DNA of 64,000 nucleotides from NCBI GenBank assembly GCA_030063045.1, contig JAQSEB010000045.1, positions 1,426,001 through 1,490,000 of the forward strand, written 5' to 3'. Positions 9,315 to 16,065 of the stretch are shown here, one piece after another. Source of the DNA: Pratylenchus scribneri. Taxonomy: Eukaryota; Nematoda; Chromadorea; Rhabditida; Pratylenchidae. Under the pieces are notes generated by a model, which was not told the DNA's origin, did no database searches, and was given only the letters and a program-made list of their open reading frames with translations. Every line of letters starts with the position of its first letter. Position 1 is the stretch's first letter. A program made the position numbers and the translations under genes.

Positions 9315-11123
9315 ATGGATTCATTTTACATTACCCTACCCAGCAATGATCCCTCTTATGAGAATAATAAGACGAGTCATTTCACCGTTAGGCTACCTGA
9401 AACACTGGAGTTGGACAATGCATGGACCGTATCGCTTTCCTCAATCATTTATCCAATCTCATTTGCTACACTCGGTGCTGAGGATGAGCAATATATCATT
9501 GTCAGTTATTTGGACCCGGAGGATAAGCAACAATCGGAAAAAATTATGATACCCTCTCTGAATTTCCATACAATCAAAGAGATGGAACAGAACATAAATG
9601 CCCTTATTCATCAGTATTTTACGCGCCGCTCCGCAGAGAAGGGCACAACCTCTTTGGGCTATACAGAAACCACCACCACCAACAATAATAATCCAACTAG
9701 AATGAGAAGATCTGCGGCAGAAACCCAACAGCAACAACAACTCACTCAAATTCAAGAAAACCCCGAAATTGTGGCAAAGGTGGCCGCAATAAAGCAAGCC
9801 AATCAACAACAAATTCCACAACAGCAGCAAACTTTGACTCCAATCCAGGAAACGGCTGATATACAGGCCAGAGTGGAACGGGAAAAAGTTGAAAAACTTA
9901 AAATGGCAAAAGGTGCAGCAGAAAGAGCTTTGCGAGACACTGGGAAAAACTATCAAAAAATGCTGGAATTCATCACAAAAGCAACAAACGCGCTTGACAA
10001 AATCAATTTGCAATTAGCCGAGAAGCGAATGGGAGAAAACACTGCTGCACAATTGAATGAAAAAATTAAAAAAATCCGTGAGGAATTGGCCAAGCTACAA
10101 TCCCTAGGCCTGACACTCTATGCCCATCGTGACGCTACACAAAAGGCAAAAGATGAAACTTTGCGAGAGGTTGAAGCAAAAGATTTACCAGCTGCAAGAC
10201 GTGGGGCAGACAAAGCAAAAAAGATTCTGGCAGACTCGAATGAAACCCTCCAAAATGGAACAGCAACATTTGAGCAATTGAAAAATTTGAGTGGAGAGGT
10301 CCAAACCATACTCCAATCAATGCCCAAGAGACAAGAATCACCTATTGCGATTGGTCAGCAACCAACTGGTGGTGGTGGTGGTGATAGAAAATTGGAACCA
10401 ATTGACGAGAAGCAATCCATAAAGGATCAAGTCACTGAATTGCAGCAACAACGTAAAAAGCAGCAACAGCAACAGCAAAAACAATTGGTACAAATTGAAG
10501 AAGACGAACGAATCCAGCAGCAATTGGCAAAATTACAGCAGCAGCAGCAACGGGAATTACTCAAATTTTCCGAAGATCAACAATCACAACCCGAACCACC
10601 TATAGCATTGGCCCAATTCAAAAAGCCAATAGAAGAGGACCGATTTGCGGATATACGCAAATTGTTTCATACTGACCCAAATGCAAAGGTCATTTTCCGA
10701 TTTGATGACATAATGCAAAAATTTATTGCATTTTTTGAGGACCGTATCCAACATGTGGAACTCTCACCCGAGCTAGCCTATGCGCTGGGATACAGTAATC
10801 AATTGTTTGTAATGAGTGGATTTTACGCTCAATTTATGCCCACCCTATCGGGTGGAATCAAACAATTGTATGTGTACAGTCCAATTGTGGAACAATCAAT
10901 CGTAGGCAATGAGAAGGCGCCACTTTTGCGGGTGGTTAACGTAATTGGCGAGCCGGGTCAAGTCCAAGAGGCTATATATAGCTCAGAATATCACTACCGA
11001 TTGCAGAATAAACGCATTTCTGAAATTACAATTGAAATTCGTTCAGCAACAGGAAAATTGGTAAAATTTGCGTGGGGAAATACCCTCGTCACATTGCATT
11101 TCAAAAGATCACTTTTCATGTGA
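9315..11123 (+). CDS. Penton-like minor capsid protein with large Gln-rich coiled-coil insert
   Basis: 602 residues in three parts. The N-terminus MDSFYITLPSNDPSYENN...HFTVRLPETLEL is the hallmark start of a conserved Polinton protein. Its C-terminal third (about 440-602) has APLLRVV, then EITIEIRSATGKLVKF and LHFKR, which also match that family, generally taken as the minor (penton) capsid or a vertex-associated protein; that role is inference. Between them, about 110-440, lies a long Gln-rich, heptad-like insert with polyGln runs and Lys/Glu-rich helices (KKIREELAKLQ...). I would expect a much shorter linker, so the insert makes this protein unusually long. It sits directly after the integrase and 12 bases before the next gene. 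Confidence 0.8.
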   Translation: MDSFYITLPSNDPSYENNKTSHFTVRLPETLELDNAWTVSLSSIIYPISFATLGAEDEQYIIVSYLDPEDKQQSEKIMIPSLNFHTIKEMEQNINALIHQYFTRRSAEKGTTSLGYTETTTTNNNNPTRMRRSAAETQQQQQLTQIQENPEIVAKVAAIKQANQQQIPQQQQTLTPIQETADIQARVEREKVEKLKMAKGAAERALRDTGKNYQKMLEFITKATNALDKINLQLAEKRMGENTAAQLNEKIKKIREELAKLQSLGLTLYAHRDATQKAKDETLREVEAKDLPAARRGADKAKKILADSNETLQNGTATFEQLKNLSGEVQTILQSMPKRQESPIAIGQQPTGGGGGDRKLEPIDEKQSIKDQVTELQQQRKKQQQQQQKQLVQIEEDERIQQQLAKLQQQQQRELLKFSEDQQSQPEPPIALAQFKKPIEEDRFADIRKLFHTDPNAKVIFRFDDIMQKFIAFFEDRIQHVELSPELAYALGYSNQLFVMSGFYAQFMPTLSGGIKQLYVYSPIVEQSIVGNEKAPLLRVVNVIGEPGQVQEAIYSSEYHYRLQNKRISEITIEIRSATGKLVKFAWGNTLVTLHFKRSLFM

Positions 11124-11135
11124 ACAACAATTAGA

Positions 11136-11579
11136 ATGACGCATGTTTTCATTGATCCAGACAATTTGAACTGGTTAGGAATGGTGGCGGCCCAAGAGGG
11201 TCGAGGTCCAGCATTGGCCTCCCAACAGCAGCGATATTTTCAGGGTATCCGGTATCAAAGGGGTACTGGGGTATTGGGTGCGATTGGTCGCTTCCTGATG
11301 CCAATTGCCAAAAATATTGTCTCCACTATTGGAGAGGAGGGTTTGGCTGCAGGCACAAAAGCGCTTAGCGACATTTCTCAGGGCAAAAATGTAAAGGAAG
11401 CGCTGATGGAACATTCCAAACAAGGATTGGCCAACATTGCCGGTAAATTCCAGCAATGTGGAAAAGGAGCAACAGTGAAAAAACAAAGAGGTCGCCCAAA
11501 AGGATCGACTACTTTAAAAAAGCTGGCAATGATAAGGCAAAATAGACGACGATTCGATCAATTGTCCCCATATTTTTGA
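11136..11579 (+). CDS. Small Gly-rich/basic Polinton protein (pVI-like candidate)
   Basis: 147 residues. After a short N-terminus comes FQGIRYQRGTGVLGAIGRFLMPIAKNI, an amphipathic, Gly-spaced stretch. Next is AAGTKALSDISQGKNVKEALMEHSK, and the tail is basic with an AT-hook-like RGRPKG. The YQRG-G-Gh-x-h-hR-hhP and D...G.NVKEA pattern recurs in a Polinton family located beside the major capsid gene. By position and amphipathic start it could act like adenovirus pVI (membrane lysis or capsid cement). That is inference. A CTATATAAG box follows before the major capsid gene. Confidence 0.72.
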   Translation: MTHVFIDPDNLNWLGMVAAQEGRGPALASQQQRYFQGIRYQRGTGVLGAIGRFLMPIAKNIVSTIGEEGLAAGTKALSDISQGKNVKEALMEHSKQGLANIAGKFQQCGKGATVKKQRGRPKGSTTLKKLAMIRQNRRRFDQLSPYF

Positions 11580-11596
11580 TCTGACAGCTCGCTTGT

Positions 11597-11605
11597 CTAT
11601 ATAAG
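11597..11605 (+). promoter_or_regulatory. CTATATAAG box before the major capsid gene
   Basis: Located 62 bases before the ATG at 11659, in the only sizeable gap of this gene cluster. It likely starts the capsid-protease transcription unit. Confidence 0.65.
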
Positions 11606-11658
11606 GACAAAAAATGAGTTTATTGTCTAACATTTTCATTTTTTTTTAAATTGCAAAA

Positions 11659-13035
11659 ATGACTACCCTCAAAAAAATTGATTCTGAAAGTAGCGAAGGT
11701 GTGGATGTTGGCCTGATAAATTTTTTCGAGCTTCCAGCCACAAATGTGGCAGTAAACAAAACCACAATTAGGCAACTCCTTCCAATTGCTGCCCTTTCCC
11801 AAGAGGGCCCGTACACTTTCCGACTGTTTGCCGATAACCAGTTTATTGATTTGGGTCGCACTTACCTTTATCTGGGTCTATCATTACAAAAAAAGTCTGC
11901 CGGTAATTGGGTTAGCATTTCGGATACGGTAGAAGATGATAAGCACGCCGGAGTGATCAATAATTTGGGCCATAGTTTTGTGAAATCGCTGAAGCTGAGC
12001 ATCAATGGAACGGAATGCTTCGATTCGGGTCCGCTCTATGCCTATAGGGCCTACATTCTACAAGAGTTGGGTCTCTCGCATGAGGTGCGCAATGGGCTGT
12101 ACGAAGCAAATTGCTATGCCCTAGACGACTCACCGCAAAACCATTTTAATGGCTCAGGATTCCGGAAACGGGCGAAACGATTCACAAATGGACAATTGTG
12201 CGAAACCATGGTCAAACTCAATTTTGATTTGGCCAAGCAGAATAAGTTGATGCTGAACAATGCGGACTTGATTTTCACAATCCATCGGAATTCTGATGAT
12301 TTTCTACTCCTCACACCTGAATATGTGATAAAGGGTGTAGGTCAAGCTGCAGATACCACACACCAAAATGCACAAGAATATCGGATAAAGGTGCATGATG
12401 TTCAGCTTTTTGTAGCTTGTGTGGATTTGACTCAATCGTTGCAAAATGCAATCGCAAAACAAATGGAAACCTCACCAGCCAAATTCCCAATGCGCCGAAT
12501 TGAGTGCCGTAATGTGTATTTGGATAAGGGCAGAATAGATTTGGCCCATAACATTTTTGTTAACATTCTACCCCGTCGTATAATCATTGCATTCACTGCG
12601 GCAGATGCTTTTTCCGGGAACAAGAAGAAGTCGCCTTTCGAATTTGTTCATGCAAATTTGCGCTCATTTAGTGTGGAGGCAAATGGAAATAGCTATCCCG
12701 CTACGCCATATGCCCTCGATTTTGACAACAATCGCTATTTGCGCACATTTATCGATATGTATGCCGGTTTAGGAATGGACGAAGGCGACCGGACAATGTC
12801 CATCAACTTACAACGATTTTTGAATGGTTGGTGCTTCTATGTGATCCCGATGCAAAGCACACTGGAAGACTATGGTCAAAATTTCGAGATCATTCGCAAC
12901 GGGACCACGTGCATAAAGCTACATTTTAAGGAGGCTATAAAGGATTCGATGGAAATGCTGGTAATTGGAGAGTTTGATTCCATTCTCTCAATCGATTCGG
13001 CACGTGTACTCAGCTCAGATAATAGTGTATTTTAA
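11659..13035 (+). CDS. Polinton major capsid protein (double jelly-roll)
   Basis: 458 residues. Landmark stretches of the Polinton major capsid family are present in order: a Leu/Pro-rich start around LINFFELP, IDLGRTYLYLGL at about 63-74, the SFVKSLKLSINGTE hairpin at about 106-119, GPLYAYRAYI at 124-133, a KRAKRF site near 170, IKVHDVQLFVACV at about 243-255, PMRRIEC at 277-283, and PRRIIIAF...AFSGNKKKSPF...HANL at about 305-333. Two tandem jelly-roll barrels forming pseudo-hexameric capsomers are expected from published structure predictions of the family. The reading frame is intact. A TATA-like box lies 62 bases upstream, and the protease follows after 3 bases. Confidence 0.93.
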   Translation: MTTLKKIDSESSEGVDVGLINFFELPATNVAVNKTTIRQLLPIAALSQEGPYTFRLFADNQFIDLGRTYLYLGLSLQKKSAGNWVSISDTVEDDKHAGVINNLGHSFVKSLKLSINGTECFDSGPLYAYRAYILQELGLSHEVRNGLYEANCYALDDSPQNHFNGSGFRKRAKRFTNGQLCETMVKLNFDLAKQNKLMLNNADLIFTIHRNSDDFLLLTPEYVIKGVGQAADTTHQNAQEYRIKVHDVQLFVACVDLTQSLQNAIAKQMETSPAKFPMRRIECRNVYLDKGRIDLAHNIFVNILPRRIIIAFTAADAFSGNKKKSPFEFVHANLRSFSVEANGNSYPATPYALDFDNNRYLRTFIDMYAGLGMDEGDRTMSINLQRFLNGWCFYVIPMQSTLEDYGQNFEIIRNGTTCIKLHFKEAIKDSMEMLVIGEFDSILSIDSARVLSSDNSVF

Positions 13036-13038
13036 GAG

Positions 13039-13515
13039 ATGATTATGGAGGGCATGAATGGAAAACAACTTGAGCGGATTTTACACTCAAATCATCACAC
13101 ACGCCAATATTTTTTGGGAGTTTTTGCTGCCGATAATTTACCGCACTCGAAAAAATATCCCCATTGTTTTGTGGCAAACACCGATCCGCACTATCGAAAA
13201 GGCCAACATTGGGTTTCCATTTGGGTTCAAAATCCTCATAGCGCCGAATATTTTTGCTCACTTGGTGAACCGCCTAATGCAAATTTCCAAAAATATTTGA
13301 GCACATTCCAATCGGTCAAAATCAATAATAGGCAAATTCAAGCAAATTTGGAAGACACATGTGGACATTACTGCATCTATTTTTTGGTTTGTCGTGCCCA
13401 GGGGCAATCATTCCCCCAAATTATGCAAACCTTTTGGCGAACGCGTGCAATGGCGGATATGTTGGTAAAATTTTTTGTTCGGCATTTGATTATTCCCACA
13501 ACACTTAGCATTTAG
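13039..13515 (+). CDS. Adenain-like cysteine protease (Ulp1/C5 fold), catalytic acid replaced
   Basis: 158 residues, expected to mature capsid proteins. His57 lies in GQHWVSIW, the oxyanion Gln101 lies seven residues before the nucleophile, and the nucleophile Cys108 lies in DTCGHYCIYFL. This spacing equals that of adenovirus protease (Gln115/Cys122). The third triad member is expected as Asp/Glu in a F(D/E)S-G strand, but here the strand reads EYFCSLGEPP with Cys73 in that position (codon TGC at 13258-13260). Either a nearby acid (Glu70 or Glu77) compensates or activity is changed. It starts 3 bases after the capsid stop, so it probably shares its mRNA. Confidence 0.9.
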   Translation: MIMEGMNGKQLERILHSNHHTRQYFLGVFAADNLPHSKKYPHCFVANTDPHYRKGQHWVSIWVQNPHSAEYFCSLGEPPNANFQKYLSTFQSVKINNRQIQANLEDTCGHYCIYFLVCRAQGQSFPQIMQTFWRTRAMADMLVKFFVRHLIIPTTLSI

Positions 13516-13520
13516 CCTGC

Positions 13521-13529
13521 CTATATAAG
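13521..13529 (+). promoter_or_regulatory. CTATATAAG box before the membrane glycoprotein
   Basis: Fifty bases before the ATG at 13571, immediately after the protease stop. Confidence 0.65.
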
Positions 13530-13570
13530 AAAATGCAAAAAAAAATCACAAAAATTTTATAAACTTAAAA

Positions 13571-14602
13571 ATGAAATTTTTTATTCCATTTTTATTTTTT
13601 GCCACCATTTTTCCTCAATTATTTCCATTCATAATTGGGCATAGAATCTATCGTCTATTTGAGGGCGAAACCATTATAGATCAAAACAATAGTTTTGATC
13701 ACCAATATTTGATCCATTCAAAATGCAATAGACCAATGATATTTCCATATAACAATAGAGCGGTATGCATATTGACGCAAAAAAGTGAAACTGAAGGACC
13801 CATCCAAATTCAATTGGAATCTGCATACACATTTCATACATCTGCGCCAAGAATAATGGAACTCACCCCATTGACGGATTCAATATTTCATGCCTGCTTT
13901 GAATATGATCATCATTCATTTTTAATTTACCAAAATGGTGGGAATAATGAGACGCATATCATTCGAAGTGGAAATGAAAAGGTGTTTAAATTTTTTGACA
14001 AATATGAACGGTTTATCTTTGATCATATACAATCGCGTTTATACATTCAAATTGATGATCAATGGTTGTATAGACTAAATCTCGATAAGCTTGTTTCGAA
14101 ATTTTGGTCGCCTTCCATACAATGGGGAAGCAAAAATGCTCGAATCCTCTTAGAACCAATTACTCAATTATCCTCTAATTGTTGCCAAGATTTAATGATT
14201 GCGAATGGTGTATTGTATTGGATTGAGGAAGATTCCATCTACCGACGGCATTTACATTTGAAACAGGAGAGGATATTTGTATCAAAAATTGGCGCAAAAA
14301 TATTTTCTTTCATCCCATTTCCTCATGCCAAAGATAAAGATATTCCAGTATTGCTTTCAACCACCAAAAATAATTTTCATAATTGCATTGCAATTTATTT
14401 AGCCATCATCAAAGCGTGCGTAATTGCGCTATTAGTGTGGCTATACGGTAAGCCAATGATGGAGAGCATTAGAAAAAGATTTAAAAAAACGCCCTCCTAT
14501 GATTCTGAGGACGGACAATTTGAGCTATCTGGTGGCATTTATCCTACTGCGCCATTATTCCTGCAGCAGAATGAGACAAATAATCCAATTAGAGCAAAGT
14601 GA
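13571..14602 (+). CDS. Type I membrane glycoprotein, envelope-like, with PTAP tail motif
   Basis: 343 residues. The hydrophobic start (about 1-22, Phe-rich after MKFF) is a signal peptide. An ectodomain of about 250 residues follows, with six cysteines and NxS/T sites at N39 and N126. A single transmembrane helix at about 272-292 (CIAIYLAIIKACVIALLVW) is followed by a basic stop and a roughly 50-residue cytosolic tail. The tail contains YPTAPLF with PTAP at 325-328, the late-domain motif that recruits TSG101/ESCRT-I in several enveloped viruses. Ectodomain segments such as LYIQIDDQWLYRLNL and VLYWIEEDSIYRRHL resemble strands of YWTD-type propellers, which is a weak impression. I saw no fusion-peptide or furin-like site. 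Its own promoter-like box suggests separate control. The envelope role is inference. Confidence 0.78.
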   Translation: MKFFIPFLFFATIFPQLFPFIIGHRIYRLFEGETIIDQNNSFDHQYLIHSKCNRPMIFPYNNRAVCILTQKSETEGPIQIQLESAYTFHTSAPRIMELTPLTDSIFHACFEYDHHSFLIYQNGGNNETHIIRSGNEKVFKFFDKYERFIFDHIQSRLYIQIDDQWLYRLNLDKLVSKFWSPSIQWGSKNARILLEPITQLSSNCCQDLMIANGVLYWIEEDSIYRRHLHLKQERIFVSKIGAKIFSFIPFPHAKDKDIPVLLSTTKNNFHNCIAIYLAIIKACVIALLVWLYGKPMMESIRKRFKKTPSYDSEDGQFELSGGIYPTAPLFLQQNETNNPIRAK

Positions 14603-14792
14603 AAATAGCATCAAAAATTTGAGGTCTTAGAGAAGCAGAGGGATGGACCAAACGTCATTTTAGGATAAAAAATCAAATAATAATTTTGGATTTAATGTCG
14701 TATTTAATTTATTAATGATGCCAAAATAAGAGTAATGTTAAATTTTGCTGGAATGAGAATTAGACAAAAAAAGATAAATTGTCTTTTCAAAT
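14603..14792. other. Intergenic spacer in the Polinton
   Basis: AT-rich, with no ORF or repeat seen. It ends at the next CTATATAAG box. Confidence 0.5.
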
Positions 14793-14801
14793 CTATATAA
14801 G
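14793..14801 (+). promoter_or_regulatory. CTATATAAG box before the last rightward gene pair
   Basis: Ninety-five bases before the ATG at 14888. Sequence is identical to the boxes at 11597 and 13521. Confidence 0.6.
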
Positions 14802-14887
14802 TAAATGATCATAAACCCATTTATTAATTAACTGAGTAAATAAATTAATTGGCGAAAAATATAAAAAAATATATTTTCTTAGAGCGG

Positions 14888-15271
14888 ATGCTAGGAACTG
14901 AATTTTTTCTCCAATATTATTCCCAAGAATTTTTTCGACACCTTTCCACAAATCCTGAAGCTCAAATTCCAATTCCCGCCCATCTCTGTGTGCATCCATC
15001 TCCCACCTATTTGCGGCATATAAAAGAGTGTGCAATCATCGATTTTGTTCGACCCTACGGTGATCAAATAAATTCACTCATCTGTATCTGCTTGCCCACT
15101 ATCATCGATCCGCCAATCTATTCGCTCTGTCCATTGGATCTTTTTGAAGAAATCCAATCCGCTTGGAACGAATACATTTATTTGCCTCTCGATCAAATTG
15201 AAATATGCCCATACAACGAGGAAGAGCTACAACAAATTTGTCAATTTCGAAGGACTCATCGCCTCCAATGA
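14888..15271 (+). CDS. Unknown Polinton protein, 127 aa
   Basis: The first ATG in frame is at 14888 (MLGTEFF). The frame is open further upstream but lacks an ATG. The product is Cys/Pro/Tyr-rich (VRPYGDQINSLICICLPTII, YSLCPLDLFEEI), without signal peptide or clear domain. Its stop overlaps the ATG at 15268 of the PAZ-like gene (ATGA). The two genes share one promoter-like box and lie together at the end of the rightward set, where Polintons carry accessory genes. A joint function in host interaction is possible but unsupported. Confidence 0.6.
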   Translation: MLGTEFFLQYYSQEFFRHLSTNPEAQIPIPAHLCVHPSPTYLRHIKECAIIDFVRPYGDQINSLICICLPTIIDPPIYSLCPLDLFEEIQSAWNEYIYLPLDQIEICPYNEEELQQICQFRRTHRLQ

Positions 15272-15877
15272 AGCAAAAATTAATTAAACTCTTATGCGAA
15301 TACAATAAAATCAATTGTGATGAATATTACCCACCAATATTGGAGGAAGCAATCCGCAAAAGTTATCGAAAACACAATGATTTTGTACGGAAATTGGAGT
15401 TGTGCACAAATCATCTATGCCCAGCATGGAGGAATATTCCCCTTCAAGCAGCATTCATTACCCACAAATCGGCACGCGCTCTGTTGGCATTCAAAGGGGA
15501 AATGCGCGTTTCAGTTTATCAATACTATTTTTTGCGTCATCGTCAACGTCTACTTTTCCCCCAACTCCCATGTGTGGCCGTAAAGGTTGGCAATGGCCAT
15601 GTGTCATTCTATCCATTGGAAGTGCTAGATGTAATCATCAATCCCACAAATGATCAAGAGGAAAAGGTAAAATAGCCATGGGAGTTTTTTGAATAATTTT
15701 TCCCCAACAATTTAGATGTCCATGACCACAGCTGAAGCGACAACTCAAACCGATGAGGACAATGGCAATTATGAATTTGAGGAAGAATGTGCATCAACTG
15801 CCTTTGAGGAAGAAGAAGAAGAATTTCGCCAAGAAGAAGGAAAGATCATAATCAAGATGGCCTCGATGACATTTTAA
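15268..15877 (+). CDS. PAZ-domain-like protein (Argonaute-related), possible RNAi interference factor
   Basis: Two exons, 15268-15666 and 15716-15877 (intron GTAAAA...TTTAG, 49 bp), 186 residues. Residues about 60-125 read like the second half of an Argonaute PAZ domain: a Ser-Ala-rich turn (THKSARALLAFKG), VSVYQYYF, then LLFPQLPCVAV and VSFYPLEVL. These correspond to the V.QYY....L.yP.LPC..V....yfPlEv signature. In PAZ this segment helps hold the 3' end of a small RNA. No PIWI or MID domain is present in the element. The second exon begins MSMTTAEATTQT and is strongly acidic. An in-frame ATG at 15205 would add 21 residues. A decoy or competitor for host small RNAs is my inference; the alternative is a chance resemblance. 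Confidence 0.7.
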
Positions 15878-16065
15878 ACACAAATAATGATAAATTCTCC
15901 AACACTATTGTTAACAATCATTTTTTAATTGGATAAACTTAGTTGGGTTTGTGCCCAATACAAAAAATCATCCATTATTTTTGAACTATAATTAACAACT
16001 ATTTATTCATAATATATGGACAGTTATAACAGTAAACTAAGAAAAAACAATTGAAAAAATTCATA

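Noticed and set aside
9459..10013. 184-residue open frame on the minus strand inside the penton-like gene
   Set aside because: It is the complement of the Gln-rich repeat region (Leu/Cys-rich mirror of CAA/CAG codons), with no domain and no promoter.
14849..14887. Upstream extension of the 14888 gene
   Set aside because: The frame is open but begins at TTG; the first ATG is 14888, downstream of the TATA-like box.
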